Counted from the first letter of the stretch, positions 47,613 to 56,599 are shown. The stretch is 64,000 nt of DNA from Caulobacter sp. UNC358MFTsu5.1 (GCF_000712075.1 NZ_JONW01000006.1:372001-436000); one strand, 5' to 3'. A program made the numbers and translations. The notes: generated by a model not told the origin, from the sequence alone.

Positions 47613-49199
47613 CTAAACCGGCTCCTTCTCCAGCACCGGCTCCGGCCCAGGCTGCCGCCCACGCAGGGGCAGCTCCGGGATCAGGAAGATCACCACCAGG
47701 CCCAGGGCGATCACGATCAGCCCCGCGGCGAACACGCCGGTGATGGCGTGGGTCAGGGCCTGGGCCAGGGCGGGGTCGGCGTGGCGCGCGGCGCCCCCAG
47801 CGCCATTGGGGGCCGTGGCCTTCAGGGTCATGCCCTGCAGCTGGCCCAGGTCCAGCCCCTGGCCCTCGCTGGCCAGGCGGTGGGTCAAGAGGGCGCCGAA
47901 CACCGCCACCCCGATCGTCGAGCCGATCTGGCGGAAGAACTGGTTGGAGCTGGTGGCCACGCCGATGTCGCGCACCTCGACGGCGTTCTGGGTGGCCAGG
48001 TTGAACATGCTCTGGCCGGGGCCCAGGCCCAGGCCGACGATGGCCATCCGCCAGCACAGGTCCATCAGGGTGGTGTGGGCGGTCACCCGGGTCAGCAGGC
48101 CGATGCCGACCAGCAGCAGCACCGCCCCGGCGATCATCAGCGGCTTGTAGCGGCCGGTCTTGCTGGCGATCTGGCCGGCGGCGGTGGAGGCCACGATCAG
48201 CCCGCCCATCAGCGGCAGGATGGCCAGGCCCGAGGTGGTGGCGTCCACCCCCAGGCCCAGCTGCATGTAGAGCGGCAGGAAGGTCACCACGCCCAGGAAG
48301 GCCACCGAGATCAGGAAGCCGGCCAGGTTGGAGGTGGCGAACACCCGGTTGCGGAACAGGCGCAGCGGCACCAACGGGTTGCTGACCTTGGTCTCGATGA
48401 ACAGGAACGCGCCCAGGGCCACGGCCGCGAAGGCGAACAGGCCCAGGCTCTGGGGCGAGCTCCAGGCGAAGTCGTGGCCGCCCAGGCTCAGCGCCAGCAG
48501 CAGCGGCACGAAGGCGGCGACCAGCAGGATCGCGCCCGCCACGTCGACCGCGCCGGAGCTGCGGTGATGCAGCGGCGGCATCTTCACCAGGATCATGAAC
48601 AGGGACAGCAGGCTGAGCGGCAGGTTGACGTAGAACACCCAGCGCCAGCCGGCGATCACGTGCGAGCCCAGATGCACCGTGCCGTGGTCGGTGAAATAGC
48701 CGCCGATCAGCGGGCCCAGCACGCTGGCCAGGCCGAACACCGAGCCGAAGATGCCGGCGAACTTGCCCCGCTCGCGCGGCGGATAGAGGTCGGCGATGAT
48801 CGCGAAGGCGGTGGTGAACAGCGCCCCGCCGCCGATCCCCTGCAGGGCGCGGAAGACGATCAGCTGGACCATGCCGCTCATGCCCAGCACGTTGCCGAAC
48901 TCGCCCGACAGGCCCGACAGCCACGAGCCGGCCAGGAAGATGGCGATGCCCGACAGCAGCACCGGCTTGCGCCCGTAGATGTCGCCCAGCTTGCCCCAGA
49001 TCGGCACCATCACCGTCGAGCTCAGCAGGTAGGCGGTGGTCACCCAGGCGTAGAGGGTCAGGCCGTTCAGCTCGGCGATGATCCGCGGCATGGCCGTGGA
49101 GACCACGGTCTGGTCCAAGGCGCTGAGCAGGAACACGATCATCAGCCCGGCCAGGGTGGTCCGGCGCTCGGTGTCGGTGAAGGTCTGGGCGGTCGTCAT
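47613..49199 (-). CDS. MFS drug exporter, DHA2 (EmrB/QacA) group
   Basis: A 528-residue inner-membrane antiporter with about 14 hydrophobic helices. DHA2 signatures: LSALDQTVVSTAMPRIIAEL in helix 1, WVTTAYLLSSTVMVPIWGKLGDIYGRKPVLLSG (motif A region, about residues 50-82) and RALQGIGGGALFTTAFAII (about 112-130). The C-terminal GPGQSMFNLATQNAVEVRDIGVATSSNQFFRQIGSTIG is also typical of this group. No EmrA or TolC partner is adjacent. Substrates cannot be predicted. Confidence 0.9.
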   Translation of the reverse strand: MTTAQTFTDTERRTTLAGLMIVFLLSALDQTVVSTAMPRIIAELNGLTLYAWVTTAYLLSSTVMVPIWGKLGDIYGRKPVLLSGIAIFLAGSWLSGLSGEFGNVLGMSGMVQLIVFRALQGIGGGALFTTAFAIIADLYPPRERGKFAGIFGSVFGLASVLGPLIGGYFTDHGTVHLGSHVIAGWRWVFYVNLPLSLLSLFMILVKMPPLHHRSSGAVDVAGAILLVAAFVPLLLALSLGGHDFAWSSPQSLGLFAFAAVALGAFLFIETKVSNPLVPLRLFRNRVFATSNLAGFLISVAFLGVVTFLPLYMQLGLGVDATTSGLAILPLMGGLIVASTAAGQIASKTGRYKPLMIAGAVLLLVGIGLLTRVTAHTTLMDLCWRMAIVGLGLGPGQSMFNLATQNAVEVRDIGVATSSNQFFRQIGSTIGVAVFGALLTHRLASEGQGLDLGQLQGMTLKATAPNGAGGAARHADPALAQALTHAITGVFAAGLIVIALGLVVIFLIPELPLRGRQPGPEPVLEKEPV

Positions 49200-49269
49200 C
49201 GCATCCCCCTGCGGTGTCGCGCCGCTACATGCGGTCGCGTGGGGCGGTCCGCAAGTCGGAACGTGGGGG

Positions 49270-49392
49270 AAAGAAGGGGGCTCCCGCGAGAGCCCCCTCA
49301 GTCGCTACGCGACAGCTCCCCCCCGAGGGGGAGCATCCGCACGGCCTAGATCCTCCCCCTCAGGGGGAGGTGGCCCGGAGGGCCGGAGGGGG
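49270..49392. repeat. Multi-hairpin intergenic repeat, relative of family 1
   Basis: In the 193-bp gap between the TerC stop and the MFS start, several palindromes follow each other: GGGGGCTC/GAGCCCCC (49276-49283 with 49290-49297), GTCGC/GCGAC, GCTCCCCC/GGGGGAGC and CCTCCCCCT/AGGGGGAGG, then GGCCCGGAGGGCC. The block touches the TerC stop codon at 49393, just as family 1 copies touch their minus-strand stops. Overall sequence similarity to copies A and B is loose. Confidence 0.6.
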
Positions 49393-50166
49393 CTACTTCC
49401 CCCGTCCCCGCCGCCGCGACAGCATGTTCAGCCCCTCGACCCCGGCCGAGAAGGCCATGGCGGCGTAGATGTAGCCCTTGGGCACATGCACCCCGAAGCC
49501 CTCGGCGATCAGCACCGCCCCGATCATCAGCAGGAAGCCCAGGGCCAGCATGACGACGGTGGGGTTGTCGTTGATGAAGTTGGCCAGCGGGTCGGCGGCC
49601 AGCAGCATCACGGTCACGGCCACGATCACGGCGATGATCATCACCGGCAGGTGGTCGGTCATGCCCACGGCGGTCAGGATCGAGTCGATCGAGAACACCA
49701 GGTCCAGCAGAATGATCTGGAAGATCGCCCCGCCGATGTTGGAGATCGCCGCCGTCTTGACGTCGGGCGCGGCCTCCCCGGCGTCCGGATCGACGTTGTG
49801 GTGGATTTCCTTGGTGGCCTTCCAGATCAGGAACAGGCCGCCGGCGATCAGGATCAGGTCGCGCCACGAGAAGGCCGTCTCGAAACTCGGTTCCCCGTGG
49901 GAGAGCGGCCCGGTCAGGCCCAGGTCGAACACCGGGGCGGTCAGGCCCACGATGAAGGCGATGGTCGAGAGCAGGACCAGCCGCATGATCAGGGCCAGGG
50001 AGATGCCGATCCGACGCACCCTCTGTCGATGTTCGGGCGGCAGCTTGTTGGAGAGGATGGAGATGAACACCAGGTTGTCGATGCCAAGCACGACTTCCAT
50101 GACGATCAGCGTGACCAGGGCGGCCCAGACGGCTGGGTCCGCGGCGAGGTGAAGGAGTTCGTTCAT
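49393..50166 (-). CDS. TerC family integral membrane protein
   Basis: A 257-residue protein with seven or so membrane helices. The TerC motif [17 protein letters not shown] is near residues 22-38 and its counterpart [17 protein letters not shown] at about 152-168; both carry the acidic residue pairs thought to handle metal ions. TerC proteins are linked to tellurite resistance and, in other bacteria, to manganese export to metalloenzymes. The tail is short and basic (LSRRRGRGK), without the CBS domains of larger homologues. Confidence 0.9.
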   Translation of the reverse strand: MNELLHLAADPAVWAALVTLIVMEVVLGIDNLVFISILSNKLPPEHRQRVRRIGISLALIMRLVLLSTIAFIVGLTAPVFDLGLTGPLSHGEPSFETAFSWRDLILIAGGLFLIWKATKEIHHNVDPDAGEAAPDVKTAAISNIGGAIFQIILLDLVFSIDSILTAVGMTDHLPVMIIAVIVAVTVMLLAADPLANFINDNPTVVMLALGFLLMIGAVLIAEGFGVHVPKGYIYAAMAFSAGVEGLNMLSRRRGRGK

Positions 50167-50280
50167 CGTACCGATCTAGGTTCCGGTTCGGAAAACGCGC
50201 CATCGCCTCCCCCTCAAGAGGCGCCGTTCATGCAAGGAACGCGACGGAAGCCCCCAGGCTTCGCCGAACCGAGAATCGAG

Positions 50281-51381
50281 ATGATGCCCGACGCCGCCAA
50301 TATCAAGCCCCTGACGGCCCTTCGGTTCTTCGCCGCCTTCTGGGTGGTGATGTACCACTATTGGCCGAACCTCTCGGCGGCGGTCCCGCCGGCGGTGATC
50401 GGCAAGGGCTATCTGGGCGTCGAGGCGTTCTTCACCCTGTCGGGCTTCATCCTCTGCCACGTCTATCTGCAGGGCGTGGGGAGGGGGACCTTCCGCTACG
50501 GTGACTTCCTGTGGAACCGGCTGGCGCGGGTCTATCCGCTGCACCTGGCCACCCTGGCGGGCGTGGGTCTGATGGCCTTCGCCGCCGGCCTGGCCGGGAT
50601 CGCCGTCGACCCGAACATGCTGGCCTGGAACGCCCTGCCGGCCAACCTGCTGCTGGTCCAGGCCTGGGGCTTCGCGCCGGTGTCGGGCTGGAACCATCCG
50701 TCGTGGTCGATCTCGGCCGAGTGGTTCGCCTATCTCTGCTTCCCGGCCTTCGCCTGGGCCGCCTGGCGGCTGCGCGACCGGCCGCGCCTGGCGGTCGGCC
50801 TGGCCCTGGCCCTGATCGCCGGCCTCTATCCGCTGTTCCAGACCCTGGCGGGCTTCCCGCTGACCGAGGCGACCATCCGCTGGGGCTTCCTGCGCATCGT
50901 GCCGTGCTTCGCCTACGGCTGCGCCCTGCACGCCCTGTGGCGCTCGGGCGCGGTCACCGGCCGATTCTCGGGGATCGGCGCCTGCCTGGCGGGCGCCGCG
51001 GCGCTGCTGGCGGTGCACTTCCAGGCGCCCGATCAAGTGATTGTCATGACGCTGGGCGCCCTGATCGTCACCCTGGCCGGCCTGGCCGCCACGGGCTCGT
51101 CCTTCGCGACCCAGGCCCCGCTCGTGTACTTGGGTGAGATCAGCTACTCGACCTACATGATCTGCATCCCGTGGAAGATCCTGGCGGTCAACGCCGCGGA
51201 GAAGCTTCTCAAGATCGATGGAGATCAGCTGCCGCTCTATGCTTGGCTGTTAATCGTCGCCGCACTGGTCCCGCTGTCGGCGCTGTCGTATCACATCATC
51301 GAAAAGCCGATGCGTGAGCGCATGAAAGCTTGGGCGAACGGCTGGCGGGAGCGACGACCTGCCACGGCAAAAGCCGGATAA
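50281..51381 (+). CDS. Acyltransferase family 3 membrane protein
   Basis: A 366-residue polytopic membrane acyltransferase (about 10 helices) that O-acylates carbohydrates of the cell surface. Signatures: IKPLTALRFFAAFWVVMYHYW at the start, with the conserved histidine in YHYW, GYLGVEAFFTLSGFILCHVY (about residues 43-62), the arginine in RLARVYPLHL and the SWSISAEWFAYLCFP block (about 142-156). Acceptor and acyl group unknown. ATG at 50281 gives the canonical N-terminus; an upstream ATG at 50230 adds a non-matching leader. Confidence 0.88.
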   Translation: MMPDAANIKPLTALRFFAAFWVVMYHYWPNLSAAVPPAVIGKGYLGVEAFFTLSGFILCHVYLQGVGRGTFRYGDFLWNRLARVYPLHLATLAGVGLMAFAAGLAGIAVDPNMLAWNALPANLLLVQAWGFAPVSGWNHPSWSISAEWFAYLCFPAFAWAAWRLRDRPRLAVGLALALIAGLYPLFQTLAGFPLTEATIRWGFLRIVPCFAYGCALHALWRSGAVTGRFSGIGACLAGAAALLAVHFQAPDQVIVMTLGALIVTLAGLAATGSSFATQAPLVYLGEISYSTYMICIPWKILAVNAAEKLLKIDGDQLPLYAWLLIVAALVPLSALSYHIIEKPMRERMKAWANGWRERRPATAKAG

Positions 51382-51406
51382 ACGGTCTTTTCATCTTTCC
51401 CTGCGA

Positions 51407-51423
51407 GGGTTATCCCTTAACCC
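51407..51423. promoter_or_regulatory. Palindrome upstream of the CHAP gene
   Basis: GGGTTA (51407-51412), TCCCT, TAACCC (51418-51423): a perfect 6-bp-arm dyad in the 67-bp gap, 25 bp before the ATG. It contains one TTAACC half-site of the cell-cycle regulator CtrA but not the full TTAA-N7-TTAA, so CtrA control is only a possibility. Confidence 0.35.
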
Positions 51424-51448
51424 TAGTGACGCGGGGAGTACCCACAGC

Positions 51449-52153
51449 ATGACGAAACGGACGAGAACCCTCCTGGGTTCCCTGGCCGCTGCCGCCATGA
51501 TCAGCCTCGTGCCGATGTCCGGCGCGGTCGCTGACGGGTATTGGCAGTGCGTTCCGTTCGCGCGTCTGATGTCGGGTATCCAGATCTTCGGCGACGCCCG
51601 GACGTGGTGGTCGCAAGCCGTCGGCAAGTACGACACCGGCTTCGTGCCCCGCGCCGGCGCGGTGCTCTGCTTCAAGCCGACCGCCCGCATGAACCTCGGC
51701 CACGTCGCCTTCGTCAGCCAGGTGCTGACCGACCGCGTGATCCAGGTGACCCACGCCAACTGGTCGGTGATCGACGGCGGCCGCGGCCAGATCGAAAAGG
51801 ACGTCACCGTGGTCGACGTGTCGCCGGCCGGCGACTGGAGCCAGGTCAAGGTCTGGTACGATCCGATCCGCGACCTGGGCACCACGGTCTATCCGACCCA
51901 CGGCTTCATCTACCAGAACAACCAGGCGGTCACGATCGCCGCCGCCACCAGCAAGCTGGCCCTGGCCCAGAACGCCGCCGTCTCGCTGGCCAAGTCCGCC
52001 GCCAACCAGGTCGCCGCCTCGGTGCGGGTCTCCTCGCCGCTGGACATGATCAACCAGGCCGCCGACTCGACCGACCGCATCGCCGCCCTGATCGCCCAAT
52101 CCCAGGGCTCGGGTCCGCCGCAAGACGCCGACAAGCCGCAAGCCACGCGTTGA
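51449..52153 (+). CDS. Secreted CHAP-domain peptidoglycan hydrolase
   Basis: A 234-residue exported protein. Signal peptide MTKRTRTLLGSLAAAAMISL with cleavage after SGAVA. The CHAP amidase/peptidase domain (about residues 30-135) has Cys34 in YWQCVPFARLMSG, His85 in LGHVAFVSQV and the HANW motif that supplies the third polar residue. The C-terminal about 90 residues are Ala/Ser-rich and probably helical. Likely cuts stem or cross-bridge peptides in the periplasm during growth or division. GGGGAG precedes the ATG. Confidence 0.9.
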   Translation: MTKRTRTLLGSLAAAAMISLVPMSGAVADGYWQCVPFARLMSGIQIFGDARTWWSQAVGKYDTGFVPRAGAVLCFKPTARMNLGHVAFVSQVLTDRVIQVTHANWSVIDGGRGQIEKDVTVVDVSPAGDWSQVKVWYDPIRDLGTTVYPTHGFIYQNNQAVTIAAATSKLALAQNAAVSLAKSAANQVAASVRVSSPLDMINQAADSTDRIAALIAQSQGSGPPQDADKPQATR

Positions 52154-52204
52154 CGTGGTGCGCGCTCTGGGCCATGCCCGGCGCGTGAACAAGGTTCCAC
52201 ATCC

Positions 52205-53164
52205 ATGCTGAGGGTGCTGCGCCACGGCGCGCCGGGCTTCGAGCCCGGCGGCTTGACGCCCGACTGGGCGCTGCCCGCCGACGCGGTGTGGATCGAGCTG
52301 GTCAGCCCCACCCGCGCCGAGGAAGTGGCCGTCGAGAAGTCGATCGGCCTGCTGCTGCCCACCCGCGAGGAGATGGCCGAGATCGAGGCCTCCTCGCGCC
52401 TCTACCAGGAGGACGGCGGCACGTTCATGACCGCCACGGTGCTGGTCAACGCCGACGGCGACCTGCCCACCGCCGCCCCGGTGACCTTCGTTCTGACCGG
52501 CGACCGGCTGGTGACCATCCGCTATGTCGAGCCCAAGTCGTTCGCGGTGTTCGCCGCCCAGGCCGAGCGCCAGCCCAGCCTTTGCCCCAGCGGGGCCCAG
52601 ACGTTCCTGGGCCTGCTGGACGCGGTGATCGACCGCACCGCCGACATCCTCGAGCGCACCTCGTCCGACGTCGAGGCCCAGTCGCGGGCCATCTTCGGCC
52701 GCCCGCGCGGCGCGGCGTTCGAGGCGATCCTCAACCGCCTGGGCCGGGCCCAGATCGTCAATTCCAAGGCCCGCGACAGCCTGGTCAGCCTGGCCCGCCT
52801 GCTCAGCTTCGCCTCGCTGGCCGCCCAGTTCGAGGGCGACAAGGAGCTGCGTGATCACCTGAAGTCGCTGCAGCGCGACGTCCAGTCGATCACCGACCAC
52901 GCCGGCTACCTGTCGGGCAACATCACCTTCCTGCTCGACGCGGCCCTGGGCCTGATCAACATCGAGCAGAACGCCATCTTCAAGATCTTCTCGGTGTTCT
53001 CGATCGTGTTCCTGCCGCCGACCCTGATCGCCGGCATCTACGGCATGAACTTCACGCACATGCCCGAACTGGCCTGGCTGCACGGCTATCCGTTCGCCCT
53101 GGTGCTGATGGTCATGGCCGCGGCCGGGCCGCTGCTGTGGTTCAAGCGGCGCGGATGGCTTTGA
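52205..53164 (+). CDS. corA: CorA-like divalent-metal transporter
   Basis: A 319-residue CorA family channel that imports Mg2+ or related ions as a pentamer. The N-terminal cytoplasmic alpha/beta domain precedes a long stalk helix (about residues 150-255). TM1 contains FSIVFLPPTLIAGIYGMNF with the obligatory GMN (about 282-284), and TM2 is YPFALVLMVMAAAGPLLWF. The tail KRRGWL is basic as expected. Length and layout are standard. Confidence 0.92.
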   Translation: MLRVLRHGAPGFEPGGLTPDWALPADAVWIELVSPTRAEEVAVEKSIGLLLPTREEMAEIEASSRLYQEDGGTFMTATVLVNADGDLPTAAPVTFVLTGDRLVTIRYVEPKSFAVFAAQAERQPSLCPSGAQTFLGLLDAVIDRTADILERTSSDVEAQSRAIFGRPRGAAFEAILNRLGRAQIVNSKARDSLVSLARLLSFASLAAQFEGDKELRDHLKSLQRDVQSITDHAGYLSGNITFLLDAALGLINIEQNAIFKIFSVFSIVFLPPTLIAGIYGMNFTHMPELAWLHGYPFALVLMVMAAAGPLLWFKRRGWL

Positions 53165-53231
53165 GTTTTCTCGACAAACTGAACGTTTCCTTAAAGATGG
53201 CGTGACACGGTTCGGCGAAAAGAGCCGTGAC

Positions 53232-54479
53232 ATGCCCGCCGCCCCCTCCAGCCGTCAGACCCCCCAGCAGACCCTGATCCGCACGCTCGCGCCCAAGGCG
53301 CTGAAGGCCGCGATCGAGGCGCACGCGCGCTATCTGAAGGGGCTGCCGGCCGGGACCCGCGCCAACCTGTCCTATGTCGATCTCGACAATGTCAGCCTGG
53401 AGGGCGTCGACCTTTCCGAGGCCGACCTGACCGGCGCGCGCCTGTCCGGCGCCCTGCTGGCGCGGGCGGTGCTGACCCGGGCCACGCTGTACGGGGCCGA
53501 CCTGCGCGACGCCGACCTGCGCGACGCCAACCTCGCGCGCTGCGACCTGCGCGGCGTGTGCCTGCGCGGGGCCAACCTCGCCGGCGCCGACCTGTCGGGC
53601 TGCGACCTGCGCGAGGGCGTCACCGCCACCCAGGACAGCATCGACGGCTTCAAGATCCTGCGGCACCGCGAACGGCGGGGCGAGCTGGACCGCGCCGTGA
53701 CGCGCGGGGCGCGGCTGGACGGCGCCCAGCTGGGCGACGCCTTCACCCGGGTGGCCGACCTGACCGACGCCGACCTGGCCGGGGTCAGCCTGCAGGGGGC
53801 GCGGCTGAACCGCGCCACCCTGAACGGCGCCGATCTCTCGCGGGCCAATCTCTACAACGCCGACCTCAGCGGCGCCTCGCTGCGCCGGGCCGTGCTGTCG
53901 GGCGCCGACCTGGCCGGGACCACCTTCGACGGGGCCGACCTAACCGAAGTGCTGCGCGCCCCGCCGCCGATCATCTATGTGGACGACGCGCCCCTGCACG
54001 AGGTGCTGGAGGCGCACGAGCTGTTCGTGACCAGCGACGGTCGCGACGGCGCCCCGGCCAAGGCGCCCTCGACCGACTTCCGGCCGCTGCGCCGGCTGCG
54101 CGGACGGCGCCTGGCCGGCCTCTCGGCGCCGGGCGCGATCTTCTTCGGCATGGACCTGGAGAACGTCCAGCTGCAGGGCGCCAACCTGGCCGACGCCGAC
54201 CTGCGCGGGGTCAATCTGCGCGGGGCCGACCTGCGCGGCGCGCGCCTGGTCGGGGCCCAGCTGTCGCGGGCCGACCTTTCCGGCGCCAAGCTGGGGCCGC
54301 TGGACATCGCCCAGGGCCGCGTCCTGCGCGCCGACCTCAGCCGCGCCGTGCTGCGTGGCGCCGACCTGACCGGGGCCAGCGCCCGCCGGGTGCGCCTGAT
54401 CGAGGCCGACCTGACCCGCTGCAAGCTGGACGGCTGCGACCTGACCAGCGCGGAGCTGCCCGAGGGGTTCGCGCTCTAG
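53232..54479 (+). CDS. Pentapeptide-repeat protein
   Basis: A 415-residue protein made mostly of A(D/N)LxG-type pentapeptide repeats in three blocks (about residues 40-125, 155-245 and 305-410), for example LSEADLTGARLSGALLARAV and DLRGVNLRGADLRGARLVGA. Each block should form a four-sided right-handed beta-helix. A charged linker (RHRERRGELDRAVTRGARL) splits the first two and a proline/aspartate-rich insert (PPPIIYVDDAPLHEVLEAHE) precedes the third. No signal peptide, so probably cytoplasmic. Some such proteins bind DNA gyrase by mimicking DNA; that is not established here. ATG at 53232 chosen; a GTG at 53202 is in frame. Confidence 0.88.
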   Translation: MPAAPSSRQTPQQTLIRTLAPKALKAAIEAHARYLKGLPAGTRANLSYVDLDNVSLEGVDLSEADLTGARLSGALLARAVLTRATLYGADLRDADLRDANLARCDLRGVCLRGANLAGADLSGCDLREGVTATQDSIDGFKILRHRERRGELDRAVTRGARLDGAQLGDAFTRVADLTDADLAGVSLQGARLNRATLNGADLSRANLYNADLSGASLRRAVLSGADLAGTTFDGADLTEVLRAPPPIIYVDDAPLHEVLEAHELFVTSDGRDGAPAKAPSTDFRPLRRLRGRRLAGLSAPGAIFFGMDLENVQLQGANLADADLRGVNLRGADLRGARLVGAQLSRADLSGAKLGPLDIAQGRVLRADLSRAVLRGADLTGASARRVRLIEADLTRCKLDGCDLTSAELPEGFAL

Positions 54480-54496
54480 CGCCCCGGCCCCAAAAG

Positions 54497-54608
54497 GTTG
54501 TCATCCCGGAAAGCGCGCAGCGCTTGTTCGGGACCCAGGTGGGCCGCACCGCCTTCGCCCAGTCTCCTGGGTCCCGGACAGCCTCTGCGAGGCTTCCGGG
54601 ATGACAAC
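54497..54608. repeat. 110-112-bp inverted repeat, family 3 copy 2
   Basis: Same ends (GTTGTCATCCCGG / GATGACAAC) and inner CCCAGG/CCTGGG pair as the copy at 43252. It lies 18 bp after the pentapeptide-repeat stop and upstream of the LysR gene. Confidence 0.88.
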
Positions 54609-54618
54609 GATTGGGTGG

Positions 54619-54641
54619 CGGATGGATCATTCCACCATCCG
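54619..54641. promoter_or_regulatory. Dyad upstream of the LysR gene
   Basis: CGGATGG (54619-54625) and CCATCCG (54635-54641), perfect 7-bp arms with a 9-nt spacer, 51 bp ahead of the LysR ATG. Possible autoregulatory site or mRNA hairpin. Confidence 0.3.
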
Positions 54642-54692
54642 GCGCTATCCCTTCCCTCCAGGCTCCATCCCAACGCAAAACGGAGGGTTCGC

Positions 54693-55631
54693 ATGGATCG
54701 TATCGAGGCGATGCGGGTGTTCGTGGCGGCTCTGGACGAGGGCAGCCTGGCTGGCGCCGGACGCAAGCTGGGCCGCTCGCCGGCGGCGGTCAGCCGGGCC
54801 ATCGCCTTCCTGGAGAACCATGTCGGGGCCGAGCTGCTGCATCGCACGACGCGGTCGCTGCGGCTCAGCGAGGCCGGCGAGCGCTACGCCGCCGCCTGCC
54901 GCCGGGTGCTGGTCGACCTGGAGGAGGCCGACCTGATCGCCCTGGGCGAACGCTCGGCCCCGCGCGGCACCCTGACCCTCACCGCCCCGCCGATCAGCGG
55001 CGAGGAGATCCTGCACCCGATCATCGACGCCTTCCTGGACGCCTATCCGGCCGTGGCGGTGAACCTGCTGCTGCTGGACCGCCACGCCAACCTGGTGGAG
55101 GAGGGGATCGACGTCGCCCTGCGCGTGGGCCAGCTGCCGGACTCCGCGATGGTGGCCGTGCGGGTGGGCGGCGACGTCAAGCGGGTGATCGTCGCCGCAC
55201 CGCGCTACCTGGACCGGCATCCGCGCATTCTCGAACCCGGCGACCTGACCCAGCACCGGATCGTCACCACCACCCATTTCGGCCACGACACCTGGGTGTT
55301 CCCGCCCGCGCCCGGCGGGGCGATCGCCCGGTCGGTGCACTTCAAGCCCCGGCTGGTGGTCAACAGCGTGCGGGCCGCCCTGGCCTCGGCGGTCGACGGC
55401 CAGGGCGTGACGCGGCTCTACACCTACCACGTGGCCGAGCAGGTGCGGGACGGGTCCTTGCGCATCCTGCTGCGCGACGCCGAGCCGCCGCCCTTGCCGG
55501 TGCACCTTCTGACGCCCCAGGGCCGCACCGCCGTGCCGAAGGTCCGCGCCTTCCTGGACTTCGCCGCCCCGAGGCTGCGGGCGGCCTTCGCGCGGCTGTC
55601 GGCCGAGGCGGGGGCGCTGGGGGCGGCGTAG
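54693..55631 (+). CDS. LysR family transcriptional regulator
   Basis: A 312-residue regulator. The winged HTH is at residues 1-60 (IEAMRVFVAALDEGSLAGAGRKLGRSPAAVSRAIAFLE, cited as region). The effector domain (about 90-295) begins RGTLTLTAPPISGEEIL, the pattern of the CrgA/AaeR-like LysR branch. GGAGG lies 6 nt before the ATG. Unusually for LysR it is co-oriented with its likely targets downstream rather than divergent; a T-N11-A dyad lies between them. Confidence 0.9.
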   Translation: MDRIEAMRVFVAALDEGSLAGAGRKLGRSPAAVSRAIAFLENHVGAELLHRTTRSLRLSEAGERYAAACRRVLVDLEEADLIALGERSAPRGTLTLTAPPISGEEILHPIIDAFLDAYPAVAVNLLLLDRHANLVEEGIDVALRVGQLPDSAMVAVRVGGDVKRVIVAAPRYLDRHPRILEPGDLTQHRIVTTTHFGHDTWVFPPAPGGAIARSVHFKPRLVVNSVRAALASAVDGQGVTRLYTYHVAEQVRDGSLRILLRDAEPPPLPVHLLTPQGRTAVPKVRAFLDFAAPRLRAAFARLSAEAGALGAA

Positions 55632-55639
55632 CTCTTTCC

Positions 55640-55751
55640 GTTGTCATCCCGGAAAGCGCGCAGCGCTTGTCCGGGACCCAGGCGAGCCGCAAGGCGTCAG
55701 CCCAGTCCCCTGGGTCCCGGACAGCCTCTGCGAGGCTTCCGGGGTGACAAC
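55640..55751. repeat. 110-112-bp inverted repeat, family 3 copy 3
   Basis: Begins 8 bp after the LysR stop. Ends GTTGTCATCCCGG and CCGGGGTGACAAC (one change from the usual GATGACAAC). It separates LysR from the operon promoter region. Confidence 0.88.
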
Positions 55752-55763
55752 GATTGGGGTGTT

Positions 55764-55776
55764 TCGATTATATCGA
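55764..55776. promoter_or_regulatory. LysR-type T-N11-A box
   Basis: TCGATTATATCGA has perfect 5-bp arms (TCGAT, ATCGA) around TAT and fits the LysR-family T-N11-A rule. It is 112 bp ahead of the SDR ATG and the only AT-rich dyad in the gap. Binding by the adjacent LysR protein is inference. Confidence 0.5.
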
Positions 55777-55888
55777 TCTACGGAAGAGTGTCCGCCTTTC
55801 ACTGATCATTCCGCCGATCCATGAACGGGACCACCTTGACGACATCGCCGGACGCGATCCCCGCGGCGGCAGTCATCGAGGCAAGATC

Positions 55889-56599
55889 ATGAGCAACGAA
55901 CGCAAGGTCGCCATCGTCACGGGCGCGTCGCAAGGCATCGGCGCGGCCCTGGTGAAGGCCTATCGCGACCGCGACTATCGGGTGGTGGCCACGTCCCGCT
56001 CGATCCAGCAGGGGAGCGACCCCGATGTCCTGGCCGTGGCCGGCGACATCGGCGACCCCGCCACCGCCGAGCGCGTGGTGGCCGAGGCCATCGCCCGCTT
56101 CGGCCGGATCGACACCCTGGTCAACAACGCGGGCATCTTCACCGCCAAGCCGTTCACCGCCTTCACCCAGGAGGACTTCGAGGCCAACCTCTCGACCAAC
56201 GTGGTCGGCTTCTTCCACGTCACCCAGCGCGCCGTCGCCCAGATGCTGAAGCAGGGCTCGGGCCACGTCGTCAGCATCACCACCAGCCTGACCGACAACG
56301 CCAACTCGCAGGTGCCCTCGGTGCTGGCCAGCCTGACCAAGGGCGGCCTCAACGCGGCGACCAAGTCCCTGGCCATCGAGCTGGCCGACAAGGGCGTGCG
56401 GGTCAACGCCGTCTCGCCCGGGGTGATCAAGACCCCGATGCACGCGCCCGAGACCCACGCCTTCCTGGCCGGCCTGCACCCGGTGGGCCGCCTGGGCGAC
56501 ATCCGCGACGTGGTCGAGGCCGTGCTCTATCTTGAGACCGCCGGCTTCGTGACGGGCGAGATCCTGCACGTCGACGGCGGCCAGAGCGCCGGTCACTAG
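55889..56599 (+). CDS. SDR family oxidoreductase lacking the catalytic tyrosine
   Basis: A 236-residue Rossmann-fold protein. The cofactor motif TGASQGIG (residues 11-18), NNAG (79-82) and the C-terminal GEILHVDGG are normal for classical short-chain dehydrogenases. The Y-x-x-x-K catalytic motif is read ASLTK: Lys151 is kept but position 147 is Ala, not Tyr. Preceding residues SITTSLTDNANSQVPSVL also differ from the usual serine region. Catalysis by the standard mechanism is therefore doubtful; it may use another residue or only bind nucleotide. First gene of an SDR-tautomerase-nitronate monooxygenase operon. Confidence 0.88.
   Translation: MSNERKVAIVTGASQGIGAALVKAYRDRDYRVVATSRSIQQGSDPDVLAVAGDIGDPATAERVVAEAIARFGRIDTLVNNAGIFTAKPFTAFTQEDFEANLSTNVVGFFHVTQRAVAQMLKQGSGHVVSITTSLTDNANSQVPSVLASLTKGGLNAATKSLAIELADKGVRVNAVSPGVIKTPMHAPETHAFLAGLHPVGRLGDIRDVVEAVLYLETAGFVTGEILHVDGGQSAGH

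Noticed and set aside
53400-54470. Regular 15-bp periodicity in the pentapeptide gene as a CRISPR-like or satellite repeat
   Set aside because: It follows from the five-residue protein repeat and has no constant DNA unit or spacers.
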